From: Curvibacter delicatus NBRC 14919
Lineage (GTDB): Bacteria > Pseudomonadota > Gammaproteobacteria > Burkholderiales > Burkholderiaceae_C
Direction: 5' to 3'
DNA length: 64,000 nt
NCBI RefSeq assembly: GCF_001592265.1
Contig: NZ_BCWP01000020.1
Span: 1 to 64,000 of the forward strand
Shown here: piece after piece, positions 16,973 through 25,665 of the stretch
Layout of the letters: each line of letters starts with the position of its first letter
Position numbering within the stretch: the stretch's first letter is position 1
Notes under the pieces: generated by a model
Database searches by the model: none
The model's input: only the letters and a program-made list of their open reading frames with translations
Told to the model about the DNA's origin: nothing
Made by a program: the position numbers and the translations under genes

Positions 16973-17817
16973 GCACGCTCGTCATCCTGACGTCGTCCCG
17001 CCTGCCGCCTGTCCACACCGCTCCAGTGGCGCCGCCGGTCAGCTCCGGGCGCATCACTGCGGCGGTCGCCTGGCACGGCATGGAGTTGCAGCTCCAGAAT
17101 CACATCCTGCTGCTGGCTCGTTTGTCCGCGGCGTTTCGGGACAAATCGAAACGGGGCAAAACCATCCGCACCGTCCGTGGGCGTGTCGCTTGCCCGGGTG
17201 CGGCGGCTTTCGCCCAGGGGCGATGGCCCATGGGCGGCCACGGCCGCAATCCAGGCCTGATCTGCGCGCTGGATGATGTGTGCCAAGGCCGGCTCGCCCT
17301 GCGCCAGCAAGAAATGGTGGTAACCCGTGATGTCGTCTTCCCGGCTCAGGCCTGCTTGGGTGGCCTCTCGCGGGTACATGCGTTCACTCCAGGCTCTGAA
17401 ATTCATGCCTGCCAGCGCCAGACGCGAACGGCTGTCGCTGTGAAGCAGCGGCTTGCAGATGTTCTGGATGAAGGCCTGGTAGGCGTGGTCAAAACTGCGT
17501 CTCACAAGCTCGAGCGCCTGGGCTGGGTCTCCCATGTCGGCGGCCAGCTGGCGACGGGCCGACAGCATCAGGGCGCACATGCCCAAGACCGTGGACGACG
17601 CTGTGTCCGGCCAGGCCGGGTGATGCGCCTCGAACAGCGCCTGTGCGGCCTGACAGACCTCAGACAGCCGTCGATGCACCGCTGGAACGTTCTCCTTCGC
17701 CAGCTCGCTGCCCAGATGGCGCACAAAACTGGCCGCCCAGGCGTTCGCCGTTGAACTCCGGAACGACACCTTGGCCGCGGCAAGCGCTGGCCACTCCTCC
17801 AGGGCAGACGTGCTCAT
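16963..17817 (-). CDS. Protein of unknown function with Arg-rich C-terminal tail
   Basis: A 284-residue cytoplasmic protein I do not recognise. The ATG at 17817 is preceded by GAGAGGA at good spacing; a TTG two codons upstream is less likely. The body (about 1-200) is mainly helical, with conserved-looking NFRAWSERMYPREATQAGLSREDDITGYHHF segments, but no membrane helix or known motif. After FAPFRFVPKR the last ~55 residues become low-complexity and Arg/Asp-rich, and the stop codon lies inside a terminator hairpin. This suggests that the natural C-terminus lay further upstream and a frameshift has added the tail. It is flanked by unrelated genes. Confidence 0.6.
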   Translation of the reverse strand: MSTSALEEWPALAAAKVSFRSSTANAWAASFVRHLGSELAKENVPAVHRRLSEVCQAAQALFEAHHPAWPDTASSTVLGMCALMLSARRQLAADMGDPAQALELVRRSFDHAYQAFIQNICKPLLHSDSRSRLALAGMNFRAWSERMYPREATQAGLSREDDITGYHHFLLAQGEPALAHIIQRADQAWIAAVAAHGPSPLGESRRTRASDTPTDGADGFAPFRFVPKRRGQTSQQQDVILELQLHAVPGDRRSDAPGADRRRHWSGVDRRQAGRRQDDERARQ

Positions 17818-17943
17818 GTGCAATCCTCTCTGTGGCTGTGTTCCCCCGAACGGTTGTCACAGTTTTTTACACATTTCAAATCACGTCGTGGCGACTGTCA
17901 AGATGCGCCGCCCCACGCCCCGGGCCAAGGAAGCCGCGCGCCG

Positions 17944-18849
17944 TCAGACGGACCGCAAGGCGCGGCGCAGATCGACGCCCAGCTCCGGCTTGTGCGCAAA
18001 GGGGTCGGTCGGGTTGCGCGCCTGCATGATGTCTTCCAGCCGCGTCTGTACCGAGCCAAGGGCCTTGGGGTGGCTGTAGATGTAGAACTGGTTGGCGGCG
18101 ATGGCATCGAATACCTTCTGCGCCACCTCGGCTGCCGTCACCTTGCCGGAGTTCACGGCCTTGTCACTCATGGCCTGGCCGATCAGCTGGCTGCGCGTCG
18201 GCTTGGCGGCGGGCAATTCGCCCGGGCGGTTGCGCTCGCTCTGGTTGATGCCGGTGGGCACAAAGTACGGGCACAGCACGGAGGCGCTGACCTGCTCCGT
18301 CACCAGGGCCAGGTCCTGGTACAGGGTTTCGCTCAAACTTACCACCGCGTGTTTGCTCGTGTTGTAGATGCCCATATTGGGCGCATTGAGCAGACCGGCC
18401 ATGCTGGCGGTGTTGACGATATGCCCCCGGTAAGCCGGGTCCTTCTTCGCCGCGTCGAGCATCATGGGCGTGAACAGGCGCACACCGTGGATCACGCCCC
18501 AAAGGTTGACGCCCAGTACCCAATGCCAGTCCTGTACCGTGTTTTCCCACACCAGGCCTCCGGCGCCAACGCCGGCATTGTTGAAGACGAAATGGGGTGC
18601 CCCAAAGCGCTCCTGCACCCGGCGCGCCAGGTGCTCCATCTGCGCCGCATCCGACACGTCCACCTGCTGCGCCAGCACCTCGGCGCCGGCCGCCGTCAGC
18701 TCGGCCGCCGCCTTGTTCAGCGCATCCTGCTGCACATCCGCCAGCACCAGCTTCATGCCACGCTGCGCACCGATGCGGGCGCACTCCAGGCCAAAGCCTG
18801 AACCGGCGCCGGTCAGCACCGCCACCTTGTTCTTGAAATCTGTGATCAT
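17944..18849 (-). CDS. SDR-family NAD(P)-dependent oxidoreductase
   Basis: A 301-residue classical short-chain dehydrogenase. The Rossmann motif GAGSGFG is near residue 14, NNAGVG near 90, the catalytic Ser in NTASMAG, and YNTSK supplies the Tyr-Lys pair. The substrate is not evident; the C-terminal extension with PFAHKPELGVDLRRALRS is typical of a group found beside acyl-CoA dehydrogenases. It lies 18 bp downstream of aidB on the same strand, the last gene of the acyl-CoA cluster, suggesting cotranscription. Confidence 0.88.
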   Translation of the reverse strand: MITDFKNKVAVLTGAGSGFGLECARIGAQRGMKLVLADVQQDALNKAAAELTAAGAEVLAQQVDVSDAAQMEHLARRVQERFGAPHFVFNNAGVGAGGLVWENTVQDWHWVLGVNLWGVIHGVRLFTPMMLDAAKKDPAYRGHIVNTASMAGLLNAPNMGIYNTSKHAVVSLSETLYQDLALVTEQVSASVLCPYFVPTGINQSERNRPGELPAAKPTRSQLIGQAMSDKAVNSGKVTAAEVAQKVFDAIAANQFYIYSHPKALGSVQTRLEDIMQARNPTDPFAHKPELGVDLRRALRSV

Positions 18850-18867
18850 TCCTGTCGTTCTCCGTTG

Positions 18868-20592
18868 TTATGCGGGCATTGCCCGCTGCAAGATCGCATC
18901 AAAAACCGTTCCCGCCCCCAGGCTGCCAAAGGTATGGCCCCAGTTGCCGGCCAGGCGCGAATCGCAGAAGGCAGCAAACACCTCGGCCGGCGCGCTTTGT
19001 GCCAGCAGTGCCGCCTGTACCGCCAGCGCCACGTCCTGTGCCAGCCGGCGTGCCTCCATCTCACTGGCCATGGCTTCGACCCGGTGCGGCAGGCTGTGTG
19101 CCAGCCGGTCCAGCGCCGGGTGCATGCCGCGCGCCGGGGCTAGTTCCTGTTCCAGCGCGCTGGCGACATCACCCTTGCGCAAGGCGCGCAGCAGGTCCAG
19201 CGCCATGATGTTGCCGGCACCTTCCCAGATCGAATTGACCGGCATTTCGCGGTAGATGCGCGCCATGACGCCCTCACCACCCTCTTCCACATAACCACTG
19301 CCGCCCAGGCACTCCATTGCTTCCTGCGCAAAGTAGCTGCCGCGTTTGCAGATCCAGAACTTGGCAATCGGCGTCAGCAGGCGTGCCATGAGCTGCTCAT
19401 GCGCTTCGCCTTGATGGTCAAATGCGCCTGCAAGCCTCATGGATAATGCGCAAGCCGCTTCACTTTCGATAGCAAGATCAGCCAGCACATTGCGCATCAG
19501 ATCGTGTTCGACCAGGCGCTTGCCGAAGGCCTGGCGCTGGCGCGTGTGGTGCAGCGCCAAGGCCAGTGCCTGGCGCATCAGCCCGCTGGTGCCCAGGGCG
19601 CAGTCAAGCCGGGTCATGGTGCCCATCTCCAGGATCTGCGGCACGCCACGCCCTTCCTCGCCCACCAGCCAGGCGCTGGCCTGCACGAACTCGACTTCGG
19701 AGCTCGCATTGGCCTTGTTGCCCAGCTTGTCCTTCAGGCGCTGGATATACAGGGCGTTGAGCGAGCCGTCCGGCAGCACACGCGGCAGGAAGAAGCAGCT
19801 CAGGCCGGCCGGTGCCTGTGCCAGCACCAGGAAGGCGTCGCACATTGGCGCCGAGAAAAACCATTTGTGGCCTGTGAGCCGGTAACGCTGGCCCCAGGCA
19901 TCGCTGCCGTCCAGCACGGCCTGCGTCGTGTTGGCCCGCACGTCCGAACCACCCTGCTTCTCGGTCATCCCCATGCCCATGGTCACACCGAGCTTCTGCG
20001 TATAGGGTTTGAGCACCGGGTCGTAGGCGCGACTGGTCAGGCGTGGCCCCCACTCGGCATAAATCGCCTCATTGCGGCGCAGCGCGGGCGTGGCCGCGTA
20101 GGTCATGGAGATCGGGCACAGGATGGACGGCTCCAGCTCGGTGAAGAGCATGAAACCCGCCGCGCGCAGCACATGTGGCGCCGGCGTGAGCGCCGACGGG
20201 CCGCCCCTAGGCGCGAAGGCCCCCTCGGGGGGCAGCGAGGACACGCCAGTGCCTAGCGTGGGGGCAACATTCCCGGCCCACGGTGTGCCGTGCAGGCCAG
20301 CATCCACCGCCGCAGTCATCAGTGCGTGGTAGCTCGGATGGAACTCGACCTGGTCGATGCGCCGGCCAGAGCGGTCATGGCTGCGCAGCTGCGGCGTGTG
20401 CACATTGGCCAGCCGCGCATGGGTCTGCATCTCTGCCGTCCCGATCTCGGCGCCAAGCCTACGCAGCGGCGCCGTGTCCAGCTGCGGGGCGTTGAACTTC
20501 AACGCATCCTGCAACGGTGGGTTGGTCTCGAACAGGTTGTAGCCCACCAGCGATTCAGGCTGATTGAAGACCTCGTGCGTCATAACACTCAT
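18868..20592 (-). CDS. aidB: AidB-like acyl-CoA dehydrogenase with repeat-derived insertion
   Basis: A 574-residue flavoprotein of the AidB branch of acyl-CoA dehydrogenases; AidB in E. coli (541 residues) binds DNA and is linked to alkylation protection, while many homologues act in acyl-CoA catabolism. Recognisable blocks are MGMGMTEKQGGSDVRANTTQ, HKWFFSAPMCDAFLVLAQ and the C-terminal MECLGGSGYVEEGGEGVMAR. The start has CAGGAGA upstream. About residues 110-134 (TLGTGVSSLPPEGAFAPRGG) interrupt the usual run from PWAG to PHVLRAAGFMLF. They are encoded by an interspersed repeat whose sister copy is in glnD. The inserted peptide is Pro/Gly-rich and probably forms a surface loop, so the enzyme may still work. 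Confidence 0.9.
   Translation of the reverse strand: MSVMTHEVFNQPESLVGYNLFETNPPLQDALKFNAPQLDTAPLRRLGAEIGTAEMQTHARLANVHTPQLRSHDRSGRRIDQVEFHPSYHALMTAAVDAGLHGTPWAGNVAPTLGTGVSSLPPEGAFAPRGGPSALTPAPHVLRAAGFMLFTELEPSILCPISMTYAATPALRRNEAIYAEWGPRLTSRAYDPVLKPYTQKLGVTMGMGMTEKQGGSDVRANTTQAVLDGSDAWGQRYRLTGHKWFFSAPMCDAFLVLAQAPAGLSCFFLPRVLPDGSLNALYIQRLKDKLGNKANASSEVEFVQASAWLVGEEGRGVPQILEMGTMTRLDCALGTSGLMRQALALALHHTRQRQAFGKRLVEHDLMRNVLADLAIESEAACALSMRLAGAFDHQGEAHEQLMARLLTPIAKFWICKRGSYFAQEAMECLGGSGYVEEGGEGVMARIYREMPVNSIWEGAGNIMALDLLRALRKGDVASALEQELAPARGMHPALDRLAHSLPHRVEAMASEMEARRLAQDVALAVQAALLAQSAPAEVFAAFCDSRLAGNWGHTFGSLGAGTVFDAILQRAMPA
20192..20264 (-). repeat. Interspersed repeat copy inserted in frame in aidB
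   Basis: A 73-bp segment, 63 of 73 positions identical to 52064-52136 in glnD and translated in the same frame in both genes. Its core is a CCCCCCGAGGGGGC inverted repeat. It is related to the intergenic copies at 20609, 22210, 38863 and 63871. Confidence 0.88.
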
Positions 20593-20608
20593 GCCGATCT
20601 CCTGTCCA

Positions 20609-20688
20609 GGGCCACCGCGGAACCGGCTATGCCGGGCCGCTGGTGGCGCCCCCTGGTGGGGGTGACGCCGCAGGCGGCGCCGGGGTGG
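20609..20688 (-). repeat. Intergenic copy of the interspersed GC-rich repeat
   Basis: It lies between the MDR oxidoreductase and aidB. It contains GCGGAACCGGCTATGCCGGG, a CCCCCTGGTGGGGG hairpin and a GCCGCAGGCGGC hairpin. It shares the ACCGGC.....GCCGGGCCGCTGG part with the copy at 22210. Confidence 0.75.
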
Positions 20689-20689
20689 T

Positions 20690-21703
20690 TCAAAGTTTGA
20701 CCAGTTGCTTGCCGAAATTCTTGCCCTTGAGCAGGCCCAGGAACGCTTCCGGGGCCGCCTCGATGCCCTGGGCGACCGACTCGCGCGGCCGCAGTTTGCC
20801 AGTGCCGACCAGCGTGCCCAGCTCCTTGAGCGCCTCCGGCCAGACTTCCATGTGCTCGCTGACGATGAAGCCCTGGATCTTGAGCCGGTTGACCAGGATC
20901 AGCGCCGGGTTGGCCAGCGGCAGCGGCTGGCCGTCGTAGCCGGCGATCATGCCGCACACCGCAATGCGGCCGTGCGCGTTCATGCGCAGCAACACGGCGT
21001 CCAGTACCATGCCGCCGACGTTCTCGAAGTAACCGTCGATGCCGTTCGGGCAAGCCTGCTTGAGTGCTTTTGCCAACGAGTAGGCGTCCTTGTGCTCCTT
21101 GTAGTCGATGCAGGCATCGAAGCCGAGTTCATTGACCACATAGTCGCATTTGTCCTTGCCGCCGGCGATGCCGACCACGCGGCAGCCGCGCGCCTTGGCC
21201 AGTGCACCGTAGGCGCTGCCCACGGCACCGGCGGCGGCGCTCACCACCACGGTGTCGCCCGCCTTGGGGTCGATGATCTTCACCAGGCCGTACCAGGCCG
21301 TCACGCCCGGCATGCCAACGGCACCAAGGTAATGGCTCAACGGCACATGGGTGGTGTCGACCTTGCGCAAGGCGCCGGGTTGCGCGGCATCGACCACGCT
21401 GTACTCCTGCCAACCGCCCATGCCGACCACCTTATCACCGGCGCTGAACTTCGGATGGCGGCTTTCCACCACCTCACCCACGGTGCCGCCGATCATCACC
21501 TCGCCCAGCGGCTGCGGCTGCGCGTAGCTCTTGCTTTCGTTCATGCGGCCGCGCATGTAGGGGTCCAGGCTCAGGTAGTGGTGGCGCACCAGCACCTGGC
21601 CGTCCTGCAGCGCAGGCGTCTCGGTGCTGACGAGCTTGAAGTTGCTGACCGTGGCTTCGCCTTGCGGGCGGTTGTCGAGCAGGATCTGGCGATTGGTAGG
21701 CAT
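20690..21703 (-). CDS. NADP-dependent MDR-family oxidoreductase (CurA/PTGR type)
   Basis: A 337-residue zinc-independent medium-chain reductase of the leukotriene B4 dehydrogenase/prostaglandin reductase group, which reduces enone double bonds. The opening RQILLDNRPQGEATVSNF is typical, as are YLSLDPYMRGRM, the nucleotide site VVSAAAGAVGSAYGALAK and the end LLKGKNFGKQLVKL. Its place among acyl-CoA genes suggests reduction of an unsaturated intermediate, but the substrate is not known. It is 19 bp downstream of the thioesterase gene, probably cotranscribed. Confidence 0.88.
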   Translation of the reverse strand: MPTNRQILLDNRPQGEATVSNFKLVSTETPALQDGQVLVRHHYLSLDPYMRGRMNESKSYAQPQPLGEVMIGGTVGEVVESRHPKFSAGDKVVGMGGWQEYSVVDAAQPGALRKVDTTHVPLSHYLGAVGMPGVTAWYGLVKIIDPKAGDTVVVSAAAGAVGSAYGALAKARGCRVVGIAGGKDKCDYVVNELGFDACIDYKEHKDAYSLAKALKQACPNGIDGYFENVGGMVLDAVLLRMNAHGRIAVCGMIAGYDGQPLPLANPALILVNRLKIQGFIVSEHMEVWPEALKELGTLVGTGKLRPRESVAQGIEAAPEAFLGLLKGKNFGKQLVKL

Positions 21704-21721
21704 GGTGTCTCTCTTGATGAA

Positions 21722-22156
21722 TCAGTCGGTGGAAATGACGTTCAATGCGTTGCTGCCCTTGGGGCCGGTGGGCAGGCGCTTGACGTACTTGAAGGTGCCG
21801 GTGGCATGGGCGCAGACCTTGCCCTCGGCGTCATAAATCGTGGCCTCGGTAAAGGCCAGAGTGGCGGTACGGTGGATCAGCCGTCCTTTGCCGGTGAGCT
21901 TGCCACGCGCGGCCTGCATGAAGCTGGTCTTCATCTCGATGGTGACCACGCCCATGTCGGGTTGCACGCTGCGCGCTGCCGTGGCCATGGTGACGTCCAT
22001 CAGCGTCATGCTGGCGCCGCCGTGCGTGACGGCAAAGGAATTCAGATGCTCGGGCTGGGGTTCGTAGTGCAGTTCGGACTGCCCATCCTCAAAGCGCTCC
22101 AGGGTAAAGCCCAGGTGTTCGACAAAAGGAATGCGGACGCCAAAAGGAATACTCAT
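21722..22156 (-). CDS. Hotdog-fold (PaaI/YdiI-type) thioesterase
   Basis: A 144-residue acyl-CoA thioesterase. The hotdog core is visible as LNSFAVTHGGASMTLMDVTMATAAR, where the HGG and the following Asp are active-site positions, and a second half VTIEMKTSFMQAARGKLTGKG. The ATG at 22156 is chosen because the longer upstream reading crosses the intergenic repeat and gives an atypical Pro/Arg-rich leader. It presumably releases CoA from intermediates of the surrounding pathway. Confidence 0.86.
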   Translation of the reverse strand: MSIPFGVRIPFVEHLGFTLERFEDGQSELHYEPQPEHLNSFAVTHGGASMTLMDVTMATAARSVQPDMGVVTIEMKTSFMQAARGKLTGKGRLIHRTATLAFTEATIYDAEGKVCAHATGTFKYVKRLPTGPKGSNALNVISTD

Positions 22157-22209
22157 GTCAATCAATCTCGCTAGCAACCAGAGGAGTGCTTCGCATGTAA
22201 TAACCAAAT

Positions 22210-22302
22210 CGGGAAACGCCGCGGAACCGGCTTCGCCGGGCCGCTGGCGTTGCCCCCTTGAGGGGGGAGGCGGCCACACGCAGTGGGCCCGCAACGGGGG
22301 GG
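22210..22302 (-). repeat. Intergenic copy of the interspersed GC-rich repeat
   Basis: It lies between the SDR at 22312 and the thioesterase. The order GGGAAACGCCG, GGAACCGGCTTCGCCGGGCC, GCGTTGCCCCCTTGAGGGGG, CACACGCAGTG is the reverse complement of the copy at 38863-38968, with few differences. Confidence 0.88.
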
Positions 22303-22311
22303 GAGCATGCT

Positions 22312-23103
22312 CTACCCGCCGGTCACGCAGCTGACACCGCCATCAACGGCGAGCCACTGGCCGGTGATGTGCTTGCCGGCATCCGAGGCAAACAGCACGC
22401 ACAGGCCCTTCAGGTCCTCGTCATCGCCCAGGCGCTGCAGCGGCGCATGCTTCTTCAACTCCTCCTCGCCCCAGGCCTCCAGCGTGCCGGCCGTCATCTT
22501 GCTCGGGAAGAAGCCCGGGCAGATGGCATTGACGTTGATGCCGTACTTGCCCCACTCGGCCGCCAGCGCCCGCGTGAAGTTGATCACCGCCCCCTTGGAG
22601 GTGTTGTAGGCGATGGTGGTCATCTGCGGCGGGTTGCCGCCCAGGCCGGCAATCGAGGCCACGTTGATGATGCGCCCGGATTTGCGCGCAATCATGCTTT
22701 TCTTGCCGATGGCCTGGCTCAACAGGAAATAGCCACGGATGTTGAGGTTCATCACCTTGTCCCAGGCCTCGATCGGGTGGTCTTCCGCTGGCGCACCCCA
22801 GGCGGCACCGGCGTTGTTGACCAGAATGTCCACGTCGCCCAGACGCTGCAGTGTCTCGTCGGCCAGGCGCTGGATGTCGGCCTCCTTGGCACAGTCGGCT
22901 GCGACCCAGCGCGCATCGATGCCGGCAGCCTGCAGTTCGGCCACAGCCACCTCCAGTTCATCGGCCTTGCGGGCGCTGAGCATGATGCGGGCGCCGGCCT
23001 CGCCCAAGGCGTGGGCCATCTGCAGGCCCAGGCCGCGCGAGCCGCCGGTCACCAGGGCGGTCTTGCCCTTGAGGTCGAAAAGTTGCTGAATGGTTCTTGT
23101 CAT
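22312..23103 (-). CDS. SDR-family oxidoreductase
   Basis: A 263-residue classical SDR: GGSRGLG near residue 21, NNAGAAWG near 96, catalytic Ser in NVASIAG, YNTSKGA as the Tyr-Lys motif and the C-terminal ITGQWLAVDGGVS. The pattern resembles gluconate/3-ketoacyl reductase-type enzymes; within this cluster it may act as a 3-hydroxyacyl-CoA dehydrogenase. It is 57 bp downstream of the small membrane protein gene on the same strand. Confidence 0.88.
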   Translation of the reverse strand: MTRTIQQLFDLKGKTALVTGGSRGLGLQMAHALGEAGARIMLSARKADELEVAVAELQAAGIDARWVAADCAKEADIQRLADETLQRLGDVDILVNNAGAAWGAPAEDHPIEAWDKVMNLNIRGYFLLSQAIGKKSMIARKSGRIINVASIAGLGGNPPQMTTIAYNTSKGAVINFTRALAAEWGKYGINVNAICPGFFPSKMTAGTLEAWGEEELKKHAPLQRLGDDEDLKGLCVLFASDAGKHITGQWLAVDGGVSCVTGG

Positions 23104-23160
23104 TTGTCTTCCTTGGAGTGAAGTTGAATCCCTCTGTCTAGGCGAGGGTTGTGATCAGGG

Positions 23161-23370
23161 TCAGGCCTGCGTTGATTCCTTCAGCCGCGATCGCACATAG
23201 ATCAGCAGCACACCAATGGCGACGAAGACGCCGCCCACGCTCTGGATGCCGGTAGCCTGCTCCGGTTCGGCCGCGGCCAGAAACATGCCGAGCACGATGG
23301 CCAGCAAGCCACCATAAATGCAGATCCACACCAGCCGCTGAACCCACATCAGGGTAGCTTTTGAAGCCAT
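23161..23370 (-). CDS. Small two-helix membrane protein
   Basis: A 69-residue protein with two hydrophobic segments, about residues 13-33 (LVWICIYGGLLAIVLGMFLA) and 44-60 (VGGVFVAIGVLLIYV), joined by a short polar loop. The start codon shares one base with the stop of the acyl-CoA dehydrogenase upstream (TGATG), so translation is coupled. No family recognised; a regulatory or accessory role to the acyl-CoA dehydrogenase is a guess from coupling. Confidence 0.75.
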   Translation of the reverse strand: MASKATLMWVQRLVWICIYGGLLAIVLGMFLAAAEPEQATGIQSVGGVFVAIGVLLIYVRSRLKESTQA

Positions 23371-25193
23371 CAGAACGCCTCCTCCGGAAAATCGGCGCAG
23401 GTCATGTCGCGCGCCTGCACCACGTTAAGCCAAGCGTCGATTTTCGGCAATTCGTAACGGAAGAAAAAGCGGGTGGCCAGTAGGCGGCCCTGGTTGGCCG
23501 TGTCGGATGCCGTACCGAGTGCCGCCAGTGCCACATCGAGCCAGATCCAGGCCAGCACCGTGTGGCCGAAGGCCTGCATGTAAGGCACGGCATTGGCCAG
23601 CGCCTCACTCGGCTGGCCGGTGGACCAGGCCGCGCGCGTGGCCGCGCCCACCTGCTGTAGCGCCTGCTCCAGCTGATCGGCGAATTCCGTAAGTTCCGGA
23701 TGCCGGCGGGCCCGGTCGATGGTGTTGCCGATGCGGTCGGCCAACAAAGCCAGACCGGCACCGTTTTCCATCAGCACCTTGCGCCCCAGCAGGTCCAGCG
23801 CCTGGATGCCGTGTGTGCCCTCATGGATCATGTTCAGCCGGTTGTCACGCCAGTACTGTTCCACCGGGAAGTCGCGCGTGTAGCCGTAGCCGCCATGGAT
23901 CTGGATCGCCAGCGAATTGGCCTCCAGACACCACTCGCTGGGCCAGCTCTTGGCAATCGGCGTCAGCACCTCCAGCAGCAGGCGGGCTTCGTCAGCCGCC
24001 TGCGGGCTGCCGGTGTGCTGCTCGTCCACCAGGCGGGCGCAGTACAGCTGCAGCGCCAGCGAACCTTCGCACCAGGCTTTCTGCGCCAGCAGCATGCGCT
24101 TGACGTCGGCGTGCTCGATGATGCGGATCTGTGGCTTGGCCGAATCTTTGCCTGCTGGTCCGATGGGGCGGCCCTGCGGCCGGTTCTTTGCATAGTCAAG
24201 ACTGGCCCGGTAGCCGGCCATGCCCAGCATGGTGGCCGCCATGCCGATGCCGATGCGCGCCTCGTTCATCATGTGGAACATGCAGCGCAAACCGTCACCC
24301 GGCCGTCCCACCAGGTAGCCGATCGCCCCCGCCCCACCCCGCACCGGGTACTTGCCTTCACCAAAGTTGAGCAAGGTGTTGGTGGTGCCGCGCCAGCCGC
24401 ACTTGTGGTTCAGACCGGCCAGTGCCACGTCGTTGCGCTCACCGGTAAGGTGACCTTGCGTGTCGACCAGCTTCTTCGGCACGATGAACAGCGAAATGCC
24501 CCGCGTGCCCGGCACGGGCTTGCCGTCCGGGCCGGGGATCTTGGCCAGCACCAGGTGGATGATGTTCCCGGTCAGTTCATGTTCGCCGGCCGAGATCCAC
24601 ATCTTGTTGCCGGTCAGACGGTAACGCGGGCCGAGCGGATCACCCTCGAAGTCTGTACCGTCCGGCACGGCGCGGGTGGCGATGTCGCTCAGGGAGGAGC
24701 CGGCCTGCGGTTCGGAGAGGCACATGGTGCCGGAGAAACGGCCGGCAAATTCGTTGCGCGCAAACACCTCTTTCTGCAGCGGCGTGCCATGCGCCATCAG
24801 CAGGTTGGCGTTGCCGGAGGTCAGCATGCCGGAGCCGATGCTGATCGAGGCCATGGCAAAAAAGGAGTTGGCCGCAGACTCCACCGTGTACGGCAGCTGC
24901 ATGCCGCCAATCTCATAGTCCTGCGCCGCGCTGAGCATGCCGGACGCGGCATAGGCCTTCTGAGCCTCGTAGGTGGCCTGCGGCAGGATGACTTGCTCAC
25001 CGTCGAAACGCGGTTCCTCGATGTCCACCGTACGGTTGAACGGCGCGTATTTTTCGCGCGCGATACGCTCGCAGGTTTCCAGCACGGCATCAAAGGTCTC
25101 GCGCGAGTGATCGGCGAAACGGGTGCGCTGGTTCAGCGCTTCGGCATCGAGCCATTGGTAAAGCAGGAATTCGAGGGTCTGGCGATAGCTCAT
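23370..25193 (-). CDS. Acyl-CoA dehydrogenase, DmdC-like long form
   Basis: A 607-residue FAD-dependent dehydrogenase of the ~600-residue branch that includes 3-methylmercaptopropionyl-CoA dehydrogenase DmdC. Blocks in order: YELL-type start MSYRQTLEFLLYQWLDAEAL, FSGTMCLSEPQAGSSLSDI, the flavin segment YRLTGNKMWISAGEHEL, GGYGYTRDFPVEQYWRDNR, and HEGTHGIQALDLLGRK, in which the Glu is the likely catalytic base. A C-terminal helical extension typical of this branch follows. The substrate is uncertain. The ATG at 25193 is preferred to an upstream start that overlaps the thioesterase gene. Confidence 0.9.
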   Translation of the reverse strand: MSYRQTLEFLLYQWLDAEALNQRTRFADHSRETFDAVLETCERIAREKYAPFNRTVDIEEPRFDGEQVILPQATYEAQKAYAASGMLSAAQDYEIGGMQLPYTVESAANSFFAMASISIGSGMLTSGNANLLMAHGTPLQKEVFARNEFAGRFSGTMCLSEPQAGSSLSDIATRAVPDGTDFEGDPLGPRYRLTGNKMWISAGEHELTGNIIHLVLAKIPGPDGKPVPGTRGISLFIVPKKLVDTQGHLTGERNDVALAGLNHKCGWRGTTNTLLNFGEGKYPVRGGAGAIGYLVGRPGDGLRCMFHMMNEARIGIGMAATMLGMAGYRASLDYAKNRPQGRPIGPAGKDSAKPQIRIIEHADVKRMLLAQKAWCEGSLALQLYCARLVDEQHTGSPQAADEARLLLEVLTPIAKSWPSEWCLEANSLAIQIHGGYGYTRDFPVEQYWRDNRLNMIHEGTHGIQALDLLGRKVLMENGAGLALLADRIGNTIDRARRHPELTEFADQLEQALQQVGAATRAAWSTGQPSEALANAVPYMQAFGHTVLAWIWLDVALAALGTASDTANQGRLLATRFFFRYELPKIDAWLNVVQARDMTCADFPEEAF

Positions 25194-25197
25194 GTCG

Positions 25198-25659
25198 TTA
25201 TACCGATGGGGCTTGCGGCAAGGCCGTGATGGTGCCTTGCGCCACGGCACAGAGTTTCTCTGCGCCATTCTTCAGCACGAAGACATCGCAGCGGCACACG
25301 GCCTGGCTCTTGCCGTGGTGCACCGCATGGGCGCGCGCGATCAGGCGCTCGCCCACGGCAGGCCGCACGTAATTGATCTTGAATTCGGAGGTCACCACCG
25401 GCACGCGCATGGCGGTACCGCCGGCATAGGTCAACGCGTTGTCGGCCGCGTAGCTGACCACCCCACCGTGCACGAAACCATGCTGCTGGCGAATGGCTTC
25501 GGTCACCGGTACGTGCAACTCGCACTGTCCAGGTGACAGGGCGTGCAGTTCGGCACCGATCAACCGGCTGAAAGGCTGCTGGGCCAGCACCTCACGCCCC
25601 ATCGCCAGGAAGGTTTCGGGTGAAACCTCCGGCGACCAGGGCGCTTGCGAGGTGCTCAT
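25198..25659 (-). CDS. PaaI-family hotdog thioesterase
   Basis: A 153-residue hotdog protein with the motif QQHGFVHGGVVSYAADNALTYAGG, in which HGG and Asp are the active-site positions, followed by TSEFKINYVRPAVGERL. The PaaI group hydrolyses acyl-CoAs that block beta-oxidation or aromatic catabolism. It lies 6 bp after the thiolase stop codon and 4 bp before the acyl-CoA dehydrogenase start, clearly within the operon. Confidence 0.87.
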   Translation of the reverse strand: MSTSQAPWSPEVSPETFLAMGREVLAQQPFSRLIGAELHALSPGQCELHVPVTEAIRQQHGFVHGGVVSYAADNALTYAGGTAMRVPVVTSEFKINYVRPAVGERLIARAHAVHHGKSQAVCRCDVFVLKNGAEKLCAVAQGTITALPQAPSV

Positions 25660-25665
25660 GGCTGA

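Noticed and set aside
16955-16978. Further copy of the interspersed repeat (AACCGGCTATTGCCGGG)
   Set aside because: It shares only the ACCGGC/GCCGG hairpin with the family and lacks the CCCCC/GGGGG core; it is better explained as a terminator stem.
14774-16990. 738-codon open frame antisense to tex
   Set aside because: It is a shadow of the high-GC codon bias of tex. The translated product is His/Gln-rich without domain structure, and Tex itself is complete.
22157-22294. N-terminal extension of the thioesterase from 22294
   Set aside because: It reads through the intergenic repeat and gives a Pro/Arg-rich leader absent from the hotdog family; the ATG at 22156 fits.
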